Assembly (NCBI RefSeq): GCF_000503215.1
Contig: NZ_AYTD01000016.1
Location: forward strand, 186,001 to 250,000
From: Pseudomonas canadensis
Lineage (GTDB): Bacteria > Pseudomonadota > Gammaproteobacteria > Pseudomonadales > Pseudomonadaceae
DNA length: 64,000 nt
Direction: 5' to 3'
Positions 34,729 through 42,758 of this stretch are shown one piece after another. Made by a program: the position numbers and the translations under genes. The notes under the pieces were generated by a model. That model was not told the origin of the DNA. It saw only the letters and a program-made list of their open reading frames with translations, and did no database searches. Position 1 is the stretch's first letter; each line of letters opens with the position of its first letter.

Positions 34729-35412
34729 ATGCCCAGCTCATCGCCTCAACTCCCCGCAAGCGCCCTGCCCGATAGCTTTTTCGACCGTGACGCACAAACG
34801 CTCGCGCGAGATTTGCTCGGAAAAGTCATACGCCATCGCGTGGGAAAAATCTGGCTTTCGGCGCGAATTATTGAAACCGAAGCCTATTACGTGGCCGAAA
34901 AAGGCAGTCACGCTTCATTGGGCTACACAGAAAAACGTAAGGCTTTGTTTCTGGACGGCGGCCATATCTACATGTACTACGCCCGTGGCGGCGATTCCCT
35001 GAACTTTAGCGCCCATGGACCGGGCAATGCCGTGTTGATCAAATCGGCCTATCCGTGGGTCGATGAATTATCCGGCCCGGCGAGCCTTGCGCAGATGCTG
35101 CTGAACAACCCGAATGCCGACGGCAGCCCGCGCGCTTCGCAAAAGCTGTGCGCTGGCCAGACACTATTGTGCAAAGCCTTGGGGCTGAAGGTGCCGATGT
35201 GGGACGCCAAGCGCTTCGATCAGGAACTGCTCTACGTTGAAGACGTCGGCCAGACCCCGACCCAGATTATCCAGACCACGCGCCTGGGCATCCCCAGCGG
35301 CCGTGATGAACACCTGATGTACCGCTTCGTCGATGCTGGCTACGCGCCTTATTGCACGCGGAACCCGCTGCGCCGCGGCCAGGTCGAAGGCCGCGACTAC
35401 TTTTTGACTTAA
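34729..35412 (+). CDS. mpg: DNA-3-methyladenine glycosylase (AAG/MPG family)
   Basis: The 227-residue product belongs to the AAG family (not AlkA or Tag). It has LARDLLGKVIRH, ARIIETEAYYVAEKGSHA with the catalytic Glu, YMYYARGGDSLNFSAHGPGNAVLIKS and RNPLRRGQ. It removes alkylated and deaminated purines. It is divergent from proA and followed by a REP doublet. Confidence 0.93.
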   Translation: MPSSSPQLPASALPDSFFDRDAQTLARDLLGKVIRHRVGKIWLSARIIETEAYYVAEKGSHASLGYTEKRKALFLDGGHIYMYYARGGDSLNFSAHGPGNAVLIKSAYPWVDELSGPASLAQMLLNNPNADGSPRASQKLCAGQTLLCKALGLKVPMWDAKRFDQELLYVEDVGQTPTQIIQTTRLGIPSGRDEHLMYRFVDAGYAPYCTRNPLRRGQVEGRDYFLT

Positions 35413-35419
35413 CACGACC

Positions 35420-35487
35420 TGTAGGAGTCCGGCTTGCCGGCGATAGCGATCTCAAGGTCGCCATCGTCGGCAAGCCGGACTCCTACA
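35420..35487. repeat. REP doublet (REPIN), short spacer
   Basis: TGTAGGAGTCCGGCTTGCCGGCGATAG is inverted as CATCGTCGGCAAGCCGGACTCCTACA, with about 15 bases between. Both arms carry the same change (AGTCCGG/CCGGACT), indicating matched arms within this copy. Confidence 0.9.
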
Positions 35488-35517
35488 AGGTGCACGAACC
35501 TGGATGGAGGGGATTGT

Positions 35518-36834
35518 ATGGGCCAATGGCTCGATAGCATTACCGGCTGGTTGACCCTGAACCCCGAATGGCTGGCGGTCGCGGTGTTTATCGTCGCGTG
35601 CGTGGAGTGCCTGGCCATCGCCGGGTTGATCGTGCCGGGCACGGTGTTGTTGTTTGCCATTGCCGCCCTCGCCGGCAGCGGTGCGTTGTCACTCAGTGAA
35701 ACCCTGTTGCTGGGTTTCCTCGGCGGTCTACTGGGTGATGCGGTTTCCTACTTCCTGGGCCGACATTTCCATCAGAACATCCGGCGCTTGCCCGGCTTAC
35801 GTCACCACCCTGAATGGATGAACGGCGCCGAGACCTACTTCCACAAGTACGGCATCGCCAGCCTGTTGGTCGGCCGCTTCATCGGCCCGCTGCGGCCCAT
35901 GCTGCCGATGGTGGCCGGGATGTGCGACATGCCCTTCCCGCGCTTTGCGATTGTCAGCATCGTCGCGGCCGCAGGCTGGTCGGTGGCGTATCTGCTGCCA
36001 GGCTGGGCAACCGGCGCGGCTTTCCGTCTGCCTTTGCCCGAAGGTTTCTGGCCCGAAGCGGCAGTAGTTGCGGGATGCCTTGCGGTATTGATTGGACTGA
36101 GCCTGAACAGCAGCTTGCGCGGCCATCGTCGCGCCACCTTGTGGATTGGCTGTGCCAGCCTGGTGCTGTTGATTGCGTTGTTTATTGGCTACCACTCGCT
36201 GGACAACTTCGACAAAGGCCTCAGCGCCCTGGTGCAGGAACACCGCAGCCCCTGGCTGGACGAGGTGATGGTACGCATCACCCAACTGGGCGAATTCAAG
36301 AAGATGTTCTTCGCCAGTGCCGTGTTCACCGGTCTCTTGCTACTGGCGCGACAATGGCGCCATGCCGTGTTTGTCGGCGCAACGCTGGCCGGGGCTGCGG
36401 TGATCAACACGGGGACCAAGCTGTTTTTCGCGCGAGGCCGCCCGGAAATTCTGACAGACCCATTGACCAGTTTCAGCATGCCCAGCGGCCATGCGTCCGG
36501 GGCGTTCGCGTTTTTCCTGGCCCTGGCGATCCTGGCCGGTCGCGGGCAACCCGTGCGGTTGCGCCTGACCTGGATGTTGCTGGGCTGCATTCCCGCCGCG
36601 TTCATTGCGCTGTCGCGGGTTTACCTAGGTGCCCATTGGCCCACGGACATCCTGGCTGGCACACTGCTGGCGATGACGGTGTGCGCGTTCAGCCTGGGCG
36701 TCAGCCAGTACCGAAGCCCGCTGCCGGCCATGTCGCAAAAAACCTGGTGGCTGTTGCTGCCGGCGCTGGTCGCGGTGCTGAGTTTCATCGCGCTCACCGG
36801 CACGCCCCACGCCCTGCTGCGCTACGCCTATTAA
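35518..36834 (+). CDS. DedA-PAP2 fusion membrane protein
   Basis: The 438-residue protein joins a DedA/SNARE-associated domain (about 1-200: ETLLLGFLGGLLGDAVSYFLGRHF, GRFIGPLRPMLPMVAGMCDMP) to a PAP2 acid phosphatase domain (about 230-420) with KLFFARGRP, SMPSGHASGAFAF and SRVYLGAHWPTDILAG. DedA proteins include undecaprenyl-phosphate flippases, and PAP2 enzymes dephosphorylate undecaprenyl pyrophosphate, so the fusion may handle lipid carrier recycling. That role is an inference. The start is ATG 35518 after GGAGGGG. Confidence 0.9.
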   Translation: MGQWLDSITGWLTLNPEWLAVAVFIVACVECLAIAGLIVPGTVLLFAIAALAGSGALSLSETLLLGFLGGLLGDAVSYFLGRHFHQNIRRLPGLRHHPEWMNGAETYFHKYGIASLLVGRFIGPLRPMLPMVAGMCDMPFPRFAIVSIVAAAGWSVAYLLPGWATGAAFRLPLPEGFWPEAAVVAGCLAVLIGLSLNSSLRGHRRATLWIGCASLVLLIALFIGYHSLDNFDKGLSALVQEHRSPWLDEVMVRITQLGEFKKMFFASAVFTGLLLLARQWRHAVFVGATLAGAAVINTGTKLFFARGRPEILTDPLTSFSMPSGHASGAFAFFLALAILAGRGQPVRLRLTWMLLGCIPAAFIALSRVYLGAHWPTDILAGTLLAMTVCAFSLGVSQYRSPLPAMSQKTWWLLLPALVAVLSFIALTGTPHALLRYAY

Positions 36835-37421
36835 GTGAACAGTTCGCCCTGCAGCTCGTCGAGGAGCATCTGGATCGCATCCAGGCGCTGCTGCGGGTCA
36901 TCAAGTTGCAGCAGGTCGATCTTGTCGGCCTCGGTAAAGGGCAGCAGATACGCCAACTGATTGCCCAAGGCTTGCTGCCCGTCGGCGTGGGCGTCCATGT
37001 CCAGCGAGGCCACCATCGGGTGCTCGGCCAACGCTTGGAGCAGCGCCAGCAGGTCGGCGTCTTCCTCTTCCAAGGGTTGATCCGGCAGTTCTTCGAGCCA
37101 TTGCACCTCGGCCACCAGCAACTGATTTTTCTGCACGCCAGCGTCCCGCACGCGGAAGCGGCGCCCGCCCTCGACACGAATCCCCAACAAGCCATTGTCT
37201 TGTTGTTTGAAGTCACGGATCAGCGCTTCACAGCCGATCAATGCGTAGCCGTCGGGTGCCGTGCCCACCTCCTGGCCGTCAAGAATGCACACCACGCCGA
37301 AGCTTTCGCCCTTTTTCATGCAACGCGCGACCATGTCCAGGTAGCGCGCCTCGAACAGTTGCAGGTCGAGGGTGCAGCCAGGGAACAGCACGGTATTGAG
37401 CGGGAACAGCGCCAGACTCAT
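36831..37421 (-). CDS. Lon N-terminal (LON substrate-binding) domain protein
   Basis: The 196-residue protein starts MSLALFPLNTVLFPGCTLDLQLFEARYLDMV and carries only the LON substrate-binding domain, with GVVCILDGQEVG and IRVEGGRRFRVRD; the ATPase and protease domains of Lon are absent. Stand-alone members are widespread and have no proven function. It converges with the DedA-PAP2 gene, sharing four bases, and lies upstream of nothing on its own strand except lrgB 21 bases before it. Confidence 0.87.
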   Translation of the reverse strand: MSLALFPLNTVLFPGCTLDLQLFEARYLDMVARCMKKGESFGVVCILDGQEVGTAPDGYALIGCEALIRDFKQQDNGLLGIRVEGGRRFRVRDAGVQKNQLLVAEVQWLEELPDQPLEEEDADLLALLQALAEHPMVASLDMDAHADGQQALGNQLAYLLPFTEADKIDLLQLDDPQQRLDAIQMLLDELQGELFT

Positions 37422-37442
37422 AAAGGTTTCCTTAAACCCGAT

Positions 37443-38159
37443 TTAAACGATCATCGACACGGCCAGCGGCAGGAATACCGCCGTGGCCACGCCCATCAGA
37501 CTCATCGCCAGCGCTGCAAAGGCGCCGCATTCTTCGCTTTCCTGCAGGGCCACCGAGGTGCCCACCGCGTGGGCCGTCATGCCCAGCGCCATGCCGCGCG
37601 CCTCGGGGCTGTGCACACCCAGGCGGGACAAATACGCCGGACCGATCATCGCGCCGATCACGCCGGTGATCAGCACAAATACCGCCGCCAGCGCCGCCAC
37701 GCCGCCAATCTGTTCAGCCACCAGCATGGCGATCGGCGACGTCACCGACTTGGGGGCCATGGTCATCAGCATCATGTGTTCGGCGCCAAACCACCAACCC
37801 AGCAGCACACACAGGCCGGTGGCCAACACCCCACCTATCACCAGCGTAGTAAAAATCGGCCAGAACAATTGGCGAATGCGCCGCAGGTTCAGGTAAAGCG
37901 GCACCGCCAGGGCCACCGTCGCCGGGCCGAGCAGGATGCCCATGATCTCGGTGCTCTTGCGGTACTCGGCGTAGCTCAGGCCACAGCTGATCAGCACGCC
38001 GATCACCAGCAGCATGGACACCAGCACCGGTTGCAGGAAGATCCAGCGGGTTTTCTCAAACCCTGCCAGTACCAGCTGATAAGCGCCGAGGGTGATGCCG
38101 ATGCCGAACAACGGGTGATGAATCACCGCCGTCCACGCGCCCTGCCAGTCGAAGATCAT
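37443..38159 (-). CDS. lrgB: LrgB/CidB family membrane protein
   Basis: The 238-residue protein has about seven membrane segments and the family's GPATVALAVPLYLNLRRI, SPIAMLVAEQIGG, and RLGVHSPEARGMALGMTAHAVGTS. LrgB/CidB members work with holin-like LrgA/CidA; plant and bacterial homologs are linked to glycolate or pyruvate movement. The start overlaps the lrgA stop by four bases. Confidence 0.9.
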   Translation of the reverse strand: MIFDWQGAWTAVIHHPLFGIGITLGAYQLVLAGFEKTRWIFLQPVLVSMLLVIGVLISCGLSYAEYRKSTEIMGILLGPATVALAVPLYLNLRRIRQLFWPIFTTLVIGGVLATGLCVLLGWWFGAEHMMLMTMAPKSVTSPIAMLVAEQIGGVAALAAVFVLITGVIGAMIGPAYLSRLGVHSPEARGMALGMTAHAVGTSVALQESEECGAFAALAMSLMGVATAVFLPLAVSMIV

Positions 38160-38509
38160 TGATCCTTCTCCTTGCGCTTGACCATCTGCTGCATCAACAC
38201 ACCGACGAGGCCCATGGCGATCACCAGCGACAGCACTAGCGCGCCAACAATGGCCCAGAAATCCGCGGCAATGTCCTTGGCATACACCATCACCCCCACC
38301 GCCGGCGGCACCAGCAGCAACGGCAAGTAACGCAATAGACTGCTGGCGGCCAGGCTCAAGGGCTCGCCGACTTCGCCCTTCCAGATCAGGAAACCCAGCA
38401 TCAGCAGCAAGCCGATGATCGGCCCCGGCAGCACCGGCAACAGCAAATGATTGATCGCCGTGCCGATCAGTTGAAACAGCACCAGCCAGGTCAGGCCACG
38501 TAACAGCAT
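38156..38509 (-). CDS. lrgA: CidA/LrgA holin-like protein
   Basis: The 117-residue protein has four membrane helices with LPGPIIGLLLMLGFLIWKG, RYLPLLLVPPAVGVMVY and a positively charged tail (KRKEKDQ). The frame is open far upstream, but the ATG at 38509 follows GGAAG and gives the normal size. It forms a two-gene unit with lrgB, divergent from the maoC gene. Confidence 0.9.
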   Translation of the reverse strand: MLLRGLTWLVLFQLIGTAINHLLLPVLPGPIIGLLLMLGFLIWKGEVGEPLSLAASSLLRYLPLLLVPPAVGVMVYAKDIAADFWAIVGALVLSLVIAMGLVGVLMQQMVKRKEKDQ

Positions 38510-38686
38510 CCGTTCTTCCCCCTCAAGACTCGCCCGCATTATAAGCACGCCCGCCCTATGCACCGGCATTCGCCAAAAGCATGGTGGGTTGACCGAGCCG
38601 ATTGGCCATGATGATCTACATTGGTTCTCTGTAACCCATAAAAAACCAGACGTTGTACACAGCGTGATGAACCAAGGAGAGACGCA

Positions 38687-39142
38687 ATGCCCTATGTACC
38701 CGTAGCGCAGCTCAAAGATTATGTCGGCAAGGAACTGGGACGTTCCGAATGGCTCACCATCGACCAGGCGCGTATCAACCTGTTCGCAGAAGCCACTGGC
38801 GATCATCAGTTCATCCACGTCGACCCGGTCAAGGCCGCGCAAACCCCGTTCGGCAGCACCATCGCCCACGGTTTCCTGTCGCTGTCACTGATGCCCAAGC
38901 TGATGGAAGACCTGCTGATAGTGCCCGAAGGCCTGAAGATGGCCGTCAATTATGGCCTGGACAGCGTGCGTTTCATCCAGGCGGTCAAGGTCAATTCCAA
39001 GGTACGCCTGAACGTGAAGCTCAATGACGTCACCGAGAAAAAGCCCGGCCAATGGCTGCTCAAGGCCACTGCCACCCTGGAAATCGAAGGCCAGGAAAAA
39101 CCGGCTTACATTGCGGAGTCGTTGTCACTCTACTTTGTGTAA
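38687..39142 (+). CDS. MaoC-like (R)-hydratase
   Basis: The 151-residue hotdog-fold protein has the hydratase-2 motif: EATGDHQFIHVDPVKAAQTPFGSTIAHGFLSLSL, with the catalytic Asp and His. It likely hydrates enoyl-CoA thioesters. The ATG at 38687 follows AAGGAGA. It is monocistronic with a REP doublet behind it. The natural substrate is unknown. Confidence 0.92.
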   Translation: MPYVPVAQLKDYVGKELGRSEWLTIDQARINLFAEATGDHQFIHVDPVKAAQTPFGSTIAHGFLSLSLMPKLMEDLLIVPEGLKMAVNYGLDSVRFIQAVKVNSKVRLNVKLNDVTEKKPGQWLLKATATLEIEGQEKPAYIAESLSLYFV

Positions 39143-39152
39143 CCCCCCGCCC

Positions 39153-39251
39153 TGTAGGAGCTGGCTTGCCAGCGAAAAACGCACAGCCGCCGCATTCCCT
39201 CCGAATGCCTGCGCCATCGTTGAAGAGCATCGCCGGCAAGCCGGCTCCTAC
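39153..39251. repeat. REP doublet (REPIN)
   Basis: TGTAGGAGCTGGCTTGCCAGCGA and its inverted partner CATCGCCGGCAAGCCGGCTCCTAC flank about 50 bases. It lies between the maoC and MORN-C13 genes. Confidence 0.88.
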
Positions 39252-39351
39252 GGGTCTGTGGAGAGGCAAAATCCTCACCACAGCGTATGTAAATTTATGT
39301 ATGAAACTCGCAGCTGCGGCATACTCGGCGCTCAATTATCCGGATCCCGCT

Positions 39352-41070
39352 ATGCGCCCACTCGCTCCCCTCGCCCTTGCCCTGTTGCTCACCGCTTGCG
39401 GAGACGGCGAATCGCTGTTGCCGCCCGATGCGCGCCTGCCCGACGGCGGCCGTTACCGGGGCGATGTGGTCGATGGCTTGCTGCAAGGCCAGGGCCGCGT
39501 GGACTATCCCAACGGCAGTTGGTACGCCGGCCAGTTCGACAAAGGCCAGTGGCACGGCCAGGGCGAGTGGCATGGCAGCAACGGCGAAGTCTATAAAGGC
39601 CAGTTCAAGCAGGGCCTGTTCGACGGCCAGGGCAGCCTGACCACGGCGGGCAGCCACTATGTGGGCGGTTTCAAGAATGGTCGACGCAACGGTGAAGGCA
39701 CCCTTAAAGAGGGGCAAATGACCTACCGCGGCGAGTTCAAGGACGACCAGTATTCCGGCCTCGGTCGCCTGGAACTGGCCGACGGTAGCCAATATCAGGG
39801 CCAATTCGCCCACGGCAAGCCGAATGGCGAAGGCCAGCGCAACGACGACAGCGGCAACCAGTTCAGCGGTCATTTCGTTGATGGCCAGTTGGAAGGTAAT
39901 GGCACGTTCAACAGTGCCGACGGCGACATCTATGTCGGCCAGTTCAAACAAAATCAACTGAACGGCAAAGGCCGCTACGAGAACGCCGACGGCGACGTGT
40001 GGATCGGCCAGTTCAAGGAAGGCGCGCTCACCGGCAAGGGCGAATTGATCGGCGTCGACGGCAGCCACTATGTCGGCCAGTTCAGCGATTGGCGTTTCAC
40101 GGGTGAAGGCCGCCTGAACCTCACCGACGGCAGCTTCTATATCGGCGGTTTCGACAGCGACAGCTATCAAGGTAAAGGCACCCTGGCCCTCACCGACGGT
40201 ACCGTACAGGCCGGCACCTGGGTCAACGGCATGCGCGTGCGTGACGCCGACGGCAAACTGCTGCCCGACCCGCTGGAGATCGGCGTGCTCGCCCAGGGCC
40301 GCTTGCTCGACGCCGCCCTCGCCGCCGTGCCCACCTCCACTCCGGCCGTGGAGTTGTACACCCTGGCCGTGGCCGGCGACGGCAAGCAGAGCGTGTTCCT
40401 GCGCGAAGCCGATTATGTCAGCAACATGCTCGCCACCCGCTTTGGCGCACGCGGACAGATTCGCCTGGTCAACCACCGCGACCACATTGCCGACCGCCCC
40501 CTGGCCACTCGCGAAAGCCTGCGCCGCGCCGCGCAGACCCTGGCCGACCGCACCGGGCCGGAAGACCTGGTGTTTATCTACATGACCAGCCACGGCACCC
40601 ACGAACACGAGCTGGTGCTGGACCAACCGCGCATGGAGCTGGCCGACCTGCCCACCGATGAGTTGGCCGCCGTGCTGGCGCCGCTCAAGAACCGGGACAA
40701 GATCGTGGTGATTTCCGCCTGCTACTCCGGTGGTTTCATCCCGGCCTTGAAGGATGATCGTACCTTGATCATGACCGCGTCCCGTGCCGATCGCGTGTCC
40801 TTCGGTTGCTCCGAGGAAGCTGACTTCACCTACTTTGGCGACGCCCTCTTCGCCCAAGCCTTCAACCAGACCGACGACTTGCAGCAAGCCTTCAAGCTGG
40901 CGCAACTGCATGTGGCCGAACGCGAACAGGCGGACAACTTCGAAGCCTCCGAACCGCAAATCTGGGCCCCCAAGGGCGTGATCGCCCACTGGCAATTATT
41001 ACGCAAACAGCAGGCACGAAAGGCGCTCGAAAGCGTCTCAATGAATAGCAAGGAAGCCAAAGGCAACTAA
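39352..41070 (+). CDS. MORN-repeat lipoprotein with C-terminal C13 (legumain-like) peptidase domain
   Basis: The 572-residue precursor has a lipoprotein signal (LALALLLTAC-GDGES). Residues about 35-300 form eleven or twelve MORN repeats of 22-23 residues (YxGxFxxGxxxGxGxxxxxDG). The C-terminal third is a caspase-fold C13 domain with the catalytic dyad His in YMTSHGTHEHELVL and Cys in VVISACYSGGFIPAL. C13 enzymes cleave after Asn/Asp or act as transamidases (GPI8). MORN arrays bind lipid or protein, so this looks like an envelope-tethered protease. The target is unknown. The ATG at 39352 is chosen over 39301 because it opens the lipoprotein signal. Confidence 0.9.
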   Translation: MRPLAPLALALLLTACGDGESLLPPDARLPDGGRYRGDVVDGLLQGQGRVDYPNGSWYAGQFDKGQWHGQGEWHGSNGEVYKGQFKQGLFDGQGSLTTAGSHYVGGFKNGRRNGEGTLKEGQMTYRGEFKDDQYSGLGRLELADGSQYQGQFAHGKPNGEGQRNDDSGNQFSGHFVDGQLEGNGTFNSADGDIYVGQFKQNQLNGKGRYENADGDVWIGQFKEGALTGKGELIGVDGSHYVGQFSDWRFTGEGRLNLTDGSFYIGGFDSDSYQGKGTLALTDGTVQAGTWVNGMRVRDADGKLLPDPLEIGVLAQGRLLDAALAAVPTSTPAVELYTLAVAGDGKQSVFLREADYVSNMLATRFGARGQIRLVNHRDHIADRPLATRESLRRAAQTLADRTGPEDLVFIYMTSHGTHEHELVLDQPRMELADLPTDELAAVLAPLKNRDKIVVISACYSGGFIPALKDDRTLIMTASRADRVSFGCSEEADFTYFGDALFAQAFNQTDDLQQAFKLAQLHVAEREQADNFEASEPQIWAPKGVIAHWQLLRKQQARKALESVSMNSKEAKGN

Positions 41071-41099
41071 GCTGTAATGTGTAACGAGGGGGAAACACC

Positions 41100-41741
41100 A
41101 TGTACCTGACACCGCAGCATATCTTGCTCGCTGGCGCCTCTGGCCTCACCGGCGAACACCTGCTCGACCGCCTGCTCAACGAACCTACCGTGACCCGGGT
41201 GCTCGCGCCCAGCCGCAAGCCACTGGCCGAACACCCGCACCTGGAAAACCCGGTGGGCGACCCGGCAGTGTTCCTGCCGCAACTGAGCGGCCAGGTGGAT
41301 ATCGCCTTCTGCTGCCTGGGCACTACCCTCAAACAGGCGGGTTCCGAAGTGGCTTTTCGCGCCGTCGACCTGGACATGGTCGTGGCCTTCGCCAAACGCG
41401 CGCGGGAAATGGGCGCACGCCACCTGATCGTGATCAGCGCGATTGGCGCCGACCCGAAATCCTCGATCTTCTACAACCGTGTCAAAGGGGAAATGGAAGA
41501 GGCGTTGAAAGCCCAGGACTGGCCACAACTGACCATCGTGCGGCCATCGTTGCTGTTGGGGGAACGGCTGGAACCGCGCTTGGCCGAACAACTGGCCGGG
41601 CCGTTGTCGAAGCTGATTCCCGGCAAATACCGTGGCATCGAAGTGTGCGAACTGGCCCGGGCCATGTGGCGCCTGGCGCTGGAAGAGCAGGATGGGGTGC
41701 GGGTGGTGGAGTCGGATGAGTTGCGCAAGCTAGGCAAATAA
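41100..41741 (+). CDS. Rossmann-fold NAD(P)-binding protein (HTATIP2/YraR-like)
   Basis: The 213-residue product begins with the nucleotide motif ILLAGASGLTGEHLLDRLL and contains IAFCCLGTTLKQAGSEVAFRAVDLDMV, HLIVISAIGADPKSSIFYNRVKGEMEEAL and IVRPSLLLGER, the pattern of atypical short-chain dehydrogenases of the HTATIP2 group. Reaction and substrate are unknown. It follows the MORN-C13 gene by 29 bases with GAGGGGG before the ATG, so the two may be cotranscribed. Confidence 0.82.
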   Translation: MYLTPQHILLAGASGLTGEHLLDRLLNEPTVTRVLAPSRKPLAEHPHLENPVGDPAVFLPQLSGQVDIAFCCLGTTLKQAGSEVAFRAVDLDMVVAFAKRAREMGARHLIVISAIGADPKSSIFYNRVKGEMEEALKAQDWPQLTIVRPSLLLGERLEPRLAEQLAGPLSKLIPGKYRGIEVCELARAMWRLALEEQDGVRVVESDELRKLGK

Positions 41742-41756
41742 TAGGTTTCAAATACC

Positions 41757-41856
41757 TGTAGGAGCGAGCTTGCTCGCGAAGAACGCCCAGGCGCCGAGTT
41801 CTTCCAGGACACCCGCGCTTTCCTTAACGATCTTCGCGAGCAAGCTCGCTCCTACA
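41757..41856. repeat. REP doublet, variant core GCGAGCTTGCTCGC
   Basis: TGTAGGAGCGAGCTTGCTCGCGAAGA is inverted as TCTTCGCGAGCAAGCTCGCTCCTACA across about 48 bases. The TAG stop of the YceK-like gene (41854-41852 on the minus strand) lies inside the right arm. Confidence 0.9.
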
Positions 41857-42136
41857 AACCGCCTGTGGCATTGAAGCCAACGCCCAACACCGTCAACACC
41901 GACAGCGGCAACAACAACGTATCGAGCAACGCACTCGCCGGCAGATCCACACCGGGATAAGCCGGCGCCTCGGCACCAAATCGGTCCTTGGCGCAGCAAC
42001 CGCCATTCATTGCATACAAATCCAACCGCGTGCCGGCATACACCACCGGCGCGCCAGGTTGCGCCGCGTCCAACGTGCGCGCCGTGGCGCAGCCCGTCAG
42101 TTGCAGCGCCAGCACGATCAGCAGCGCCTTATTCAT
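41852..42136 (-). CDS. YceK/YidQ family lipoprotein
   Basis: The 94-residue lipoprotein has a signal ending LQLTGC-ATARTLD and the family pattern VYAGTRLDLYAMNGG, then YPGVDLPASALLDTLLLPLSVLTVLG. Function is unknown. Its start overlaps the end of ubiX by eight bases, making it the last gene of mpl-ubiX-yceK. The final residues and stop codon are supplied by a REP element, so the C-terminus may have been altered by that insertion. Confidence 0.85.
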   Translation of the reverse strand: MNKALLIVLALQLTGCATARTLDAAQPGAPVVYAGTRLDLYAMNGGCCAKDRFGAEAPAYPGVDLPASALLDTLLLPLSVLTVLGVGFNATGGL

Positions 42137-42758
42137 CGCTGCTCAAATGGTGCTCGCCCCAACGCGGCAGCATGTCCTGGGGAATGTTCAGCAGGTTGAG
42201 AATGCGCGCCACCACAAAATCCACCAGGTCATCGATGGTCTGCGGCTGGTGATAGAAACCCGGCGAGGCCGGCAAAATCGTCACGCCCATGTTCGACAGC
42301 TTGAGCATGTGCTCCAGGTGAATGCTCGAATACGGCGCTTCACGGGGCACCAGGATCAACTGGCGGCGCTCCTTCAAGGTCACGTCCGCTGCGCGCTCGA
42401 TCAGGTTGTTGCAGGCACCCGTGGCAATCGCCGACAGGGTTCCGGTGGAACACGGCACTACCACCATCGCTGCCGGCGCACCCGAACCAGACGCCACGGG
42501 CGACATCCAGTCCTCTTTGCCATACACCTTGATCTGCCCCGCCGCCGCACCGGTGTATTCGGTGAGGAAGGCCTGCATCGTCTGTACCTTGGGCGGCAGC
42601 GCCACGTCGGTCTCGGTGGCCATCACCAGTTGCGCGGCCTTGGAGATCAGGAAGTGCACCTCACGGTCTTCACGCACCAGACAATCCAGCAGGCGCAAAC
42701 CATAAGGCGCACCGGAGGCGCCGGTCATCGCCAGCGTGACGCGTTCCGGGCCACTCAT
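42129..42758 (-). CDS. ubiX: Flavin prenyltransferase UbiX
   Basis: UbiX makes the prenylated FMN cofactor of the UbiD decarboxylase in ubiquinone synthesis. The 209-residue product has VTLAMTGASGAPYGLRLLDCLV, VPCSTGTLSAIATGACNNLIERAADV and LVPREAPYSSIHLEHMLKLSNMG. It overlaps mpl by four bases. Confidence 0.97.
   Translation of the reverse strand: MSGPERVTLAMTGASGAPYGLRLLDCLVREDREVHFLISKAAQLVMATETDVALPPKVQTMQAFLTEYTGAAAGQIKVYGKEDWMSPVASGSGAPAAMVVVPCSTGTLSAIATGACNNLIERAADVTLKERRQLILVPREAPYSSIHLEHMLKLSNMGVTILPASPGFYHQPQTIDDLVDFVVARILNLLNIPQDMLPRWGEHHLSSDE

Noticed and set aside
35814..38162. 782-codon plus-strand open frame crossing several genes
   Set aside because: It runs out of phase through the DedA-PAP2 gene and antisense to the Lon-domain and lrgB genes; composition is a shadow.
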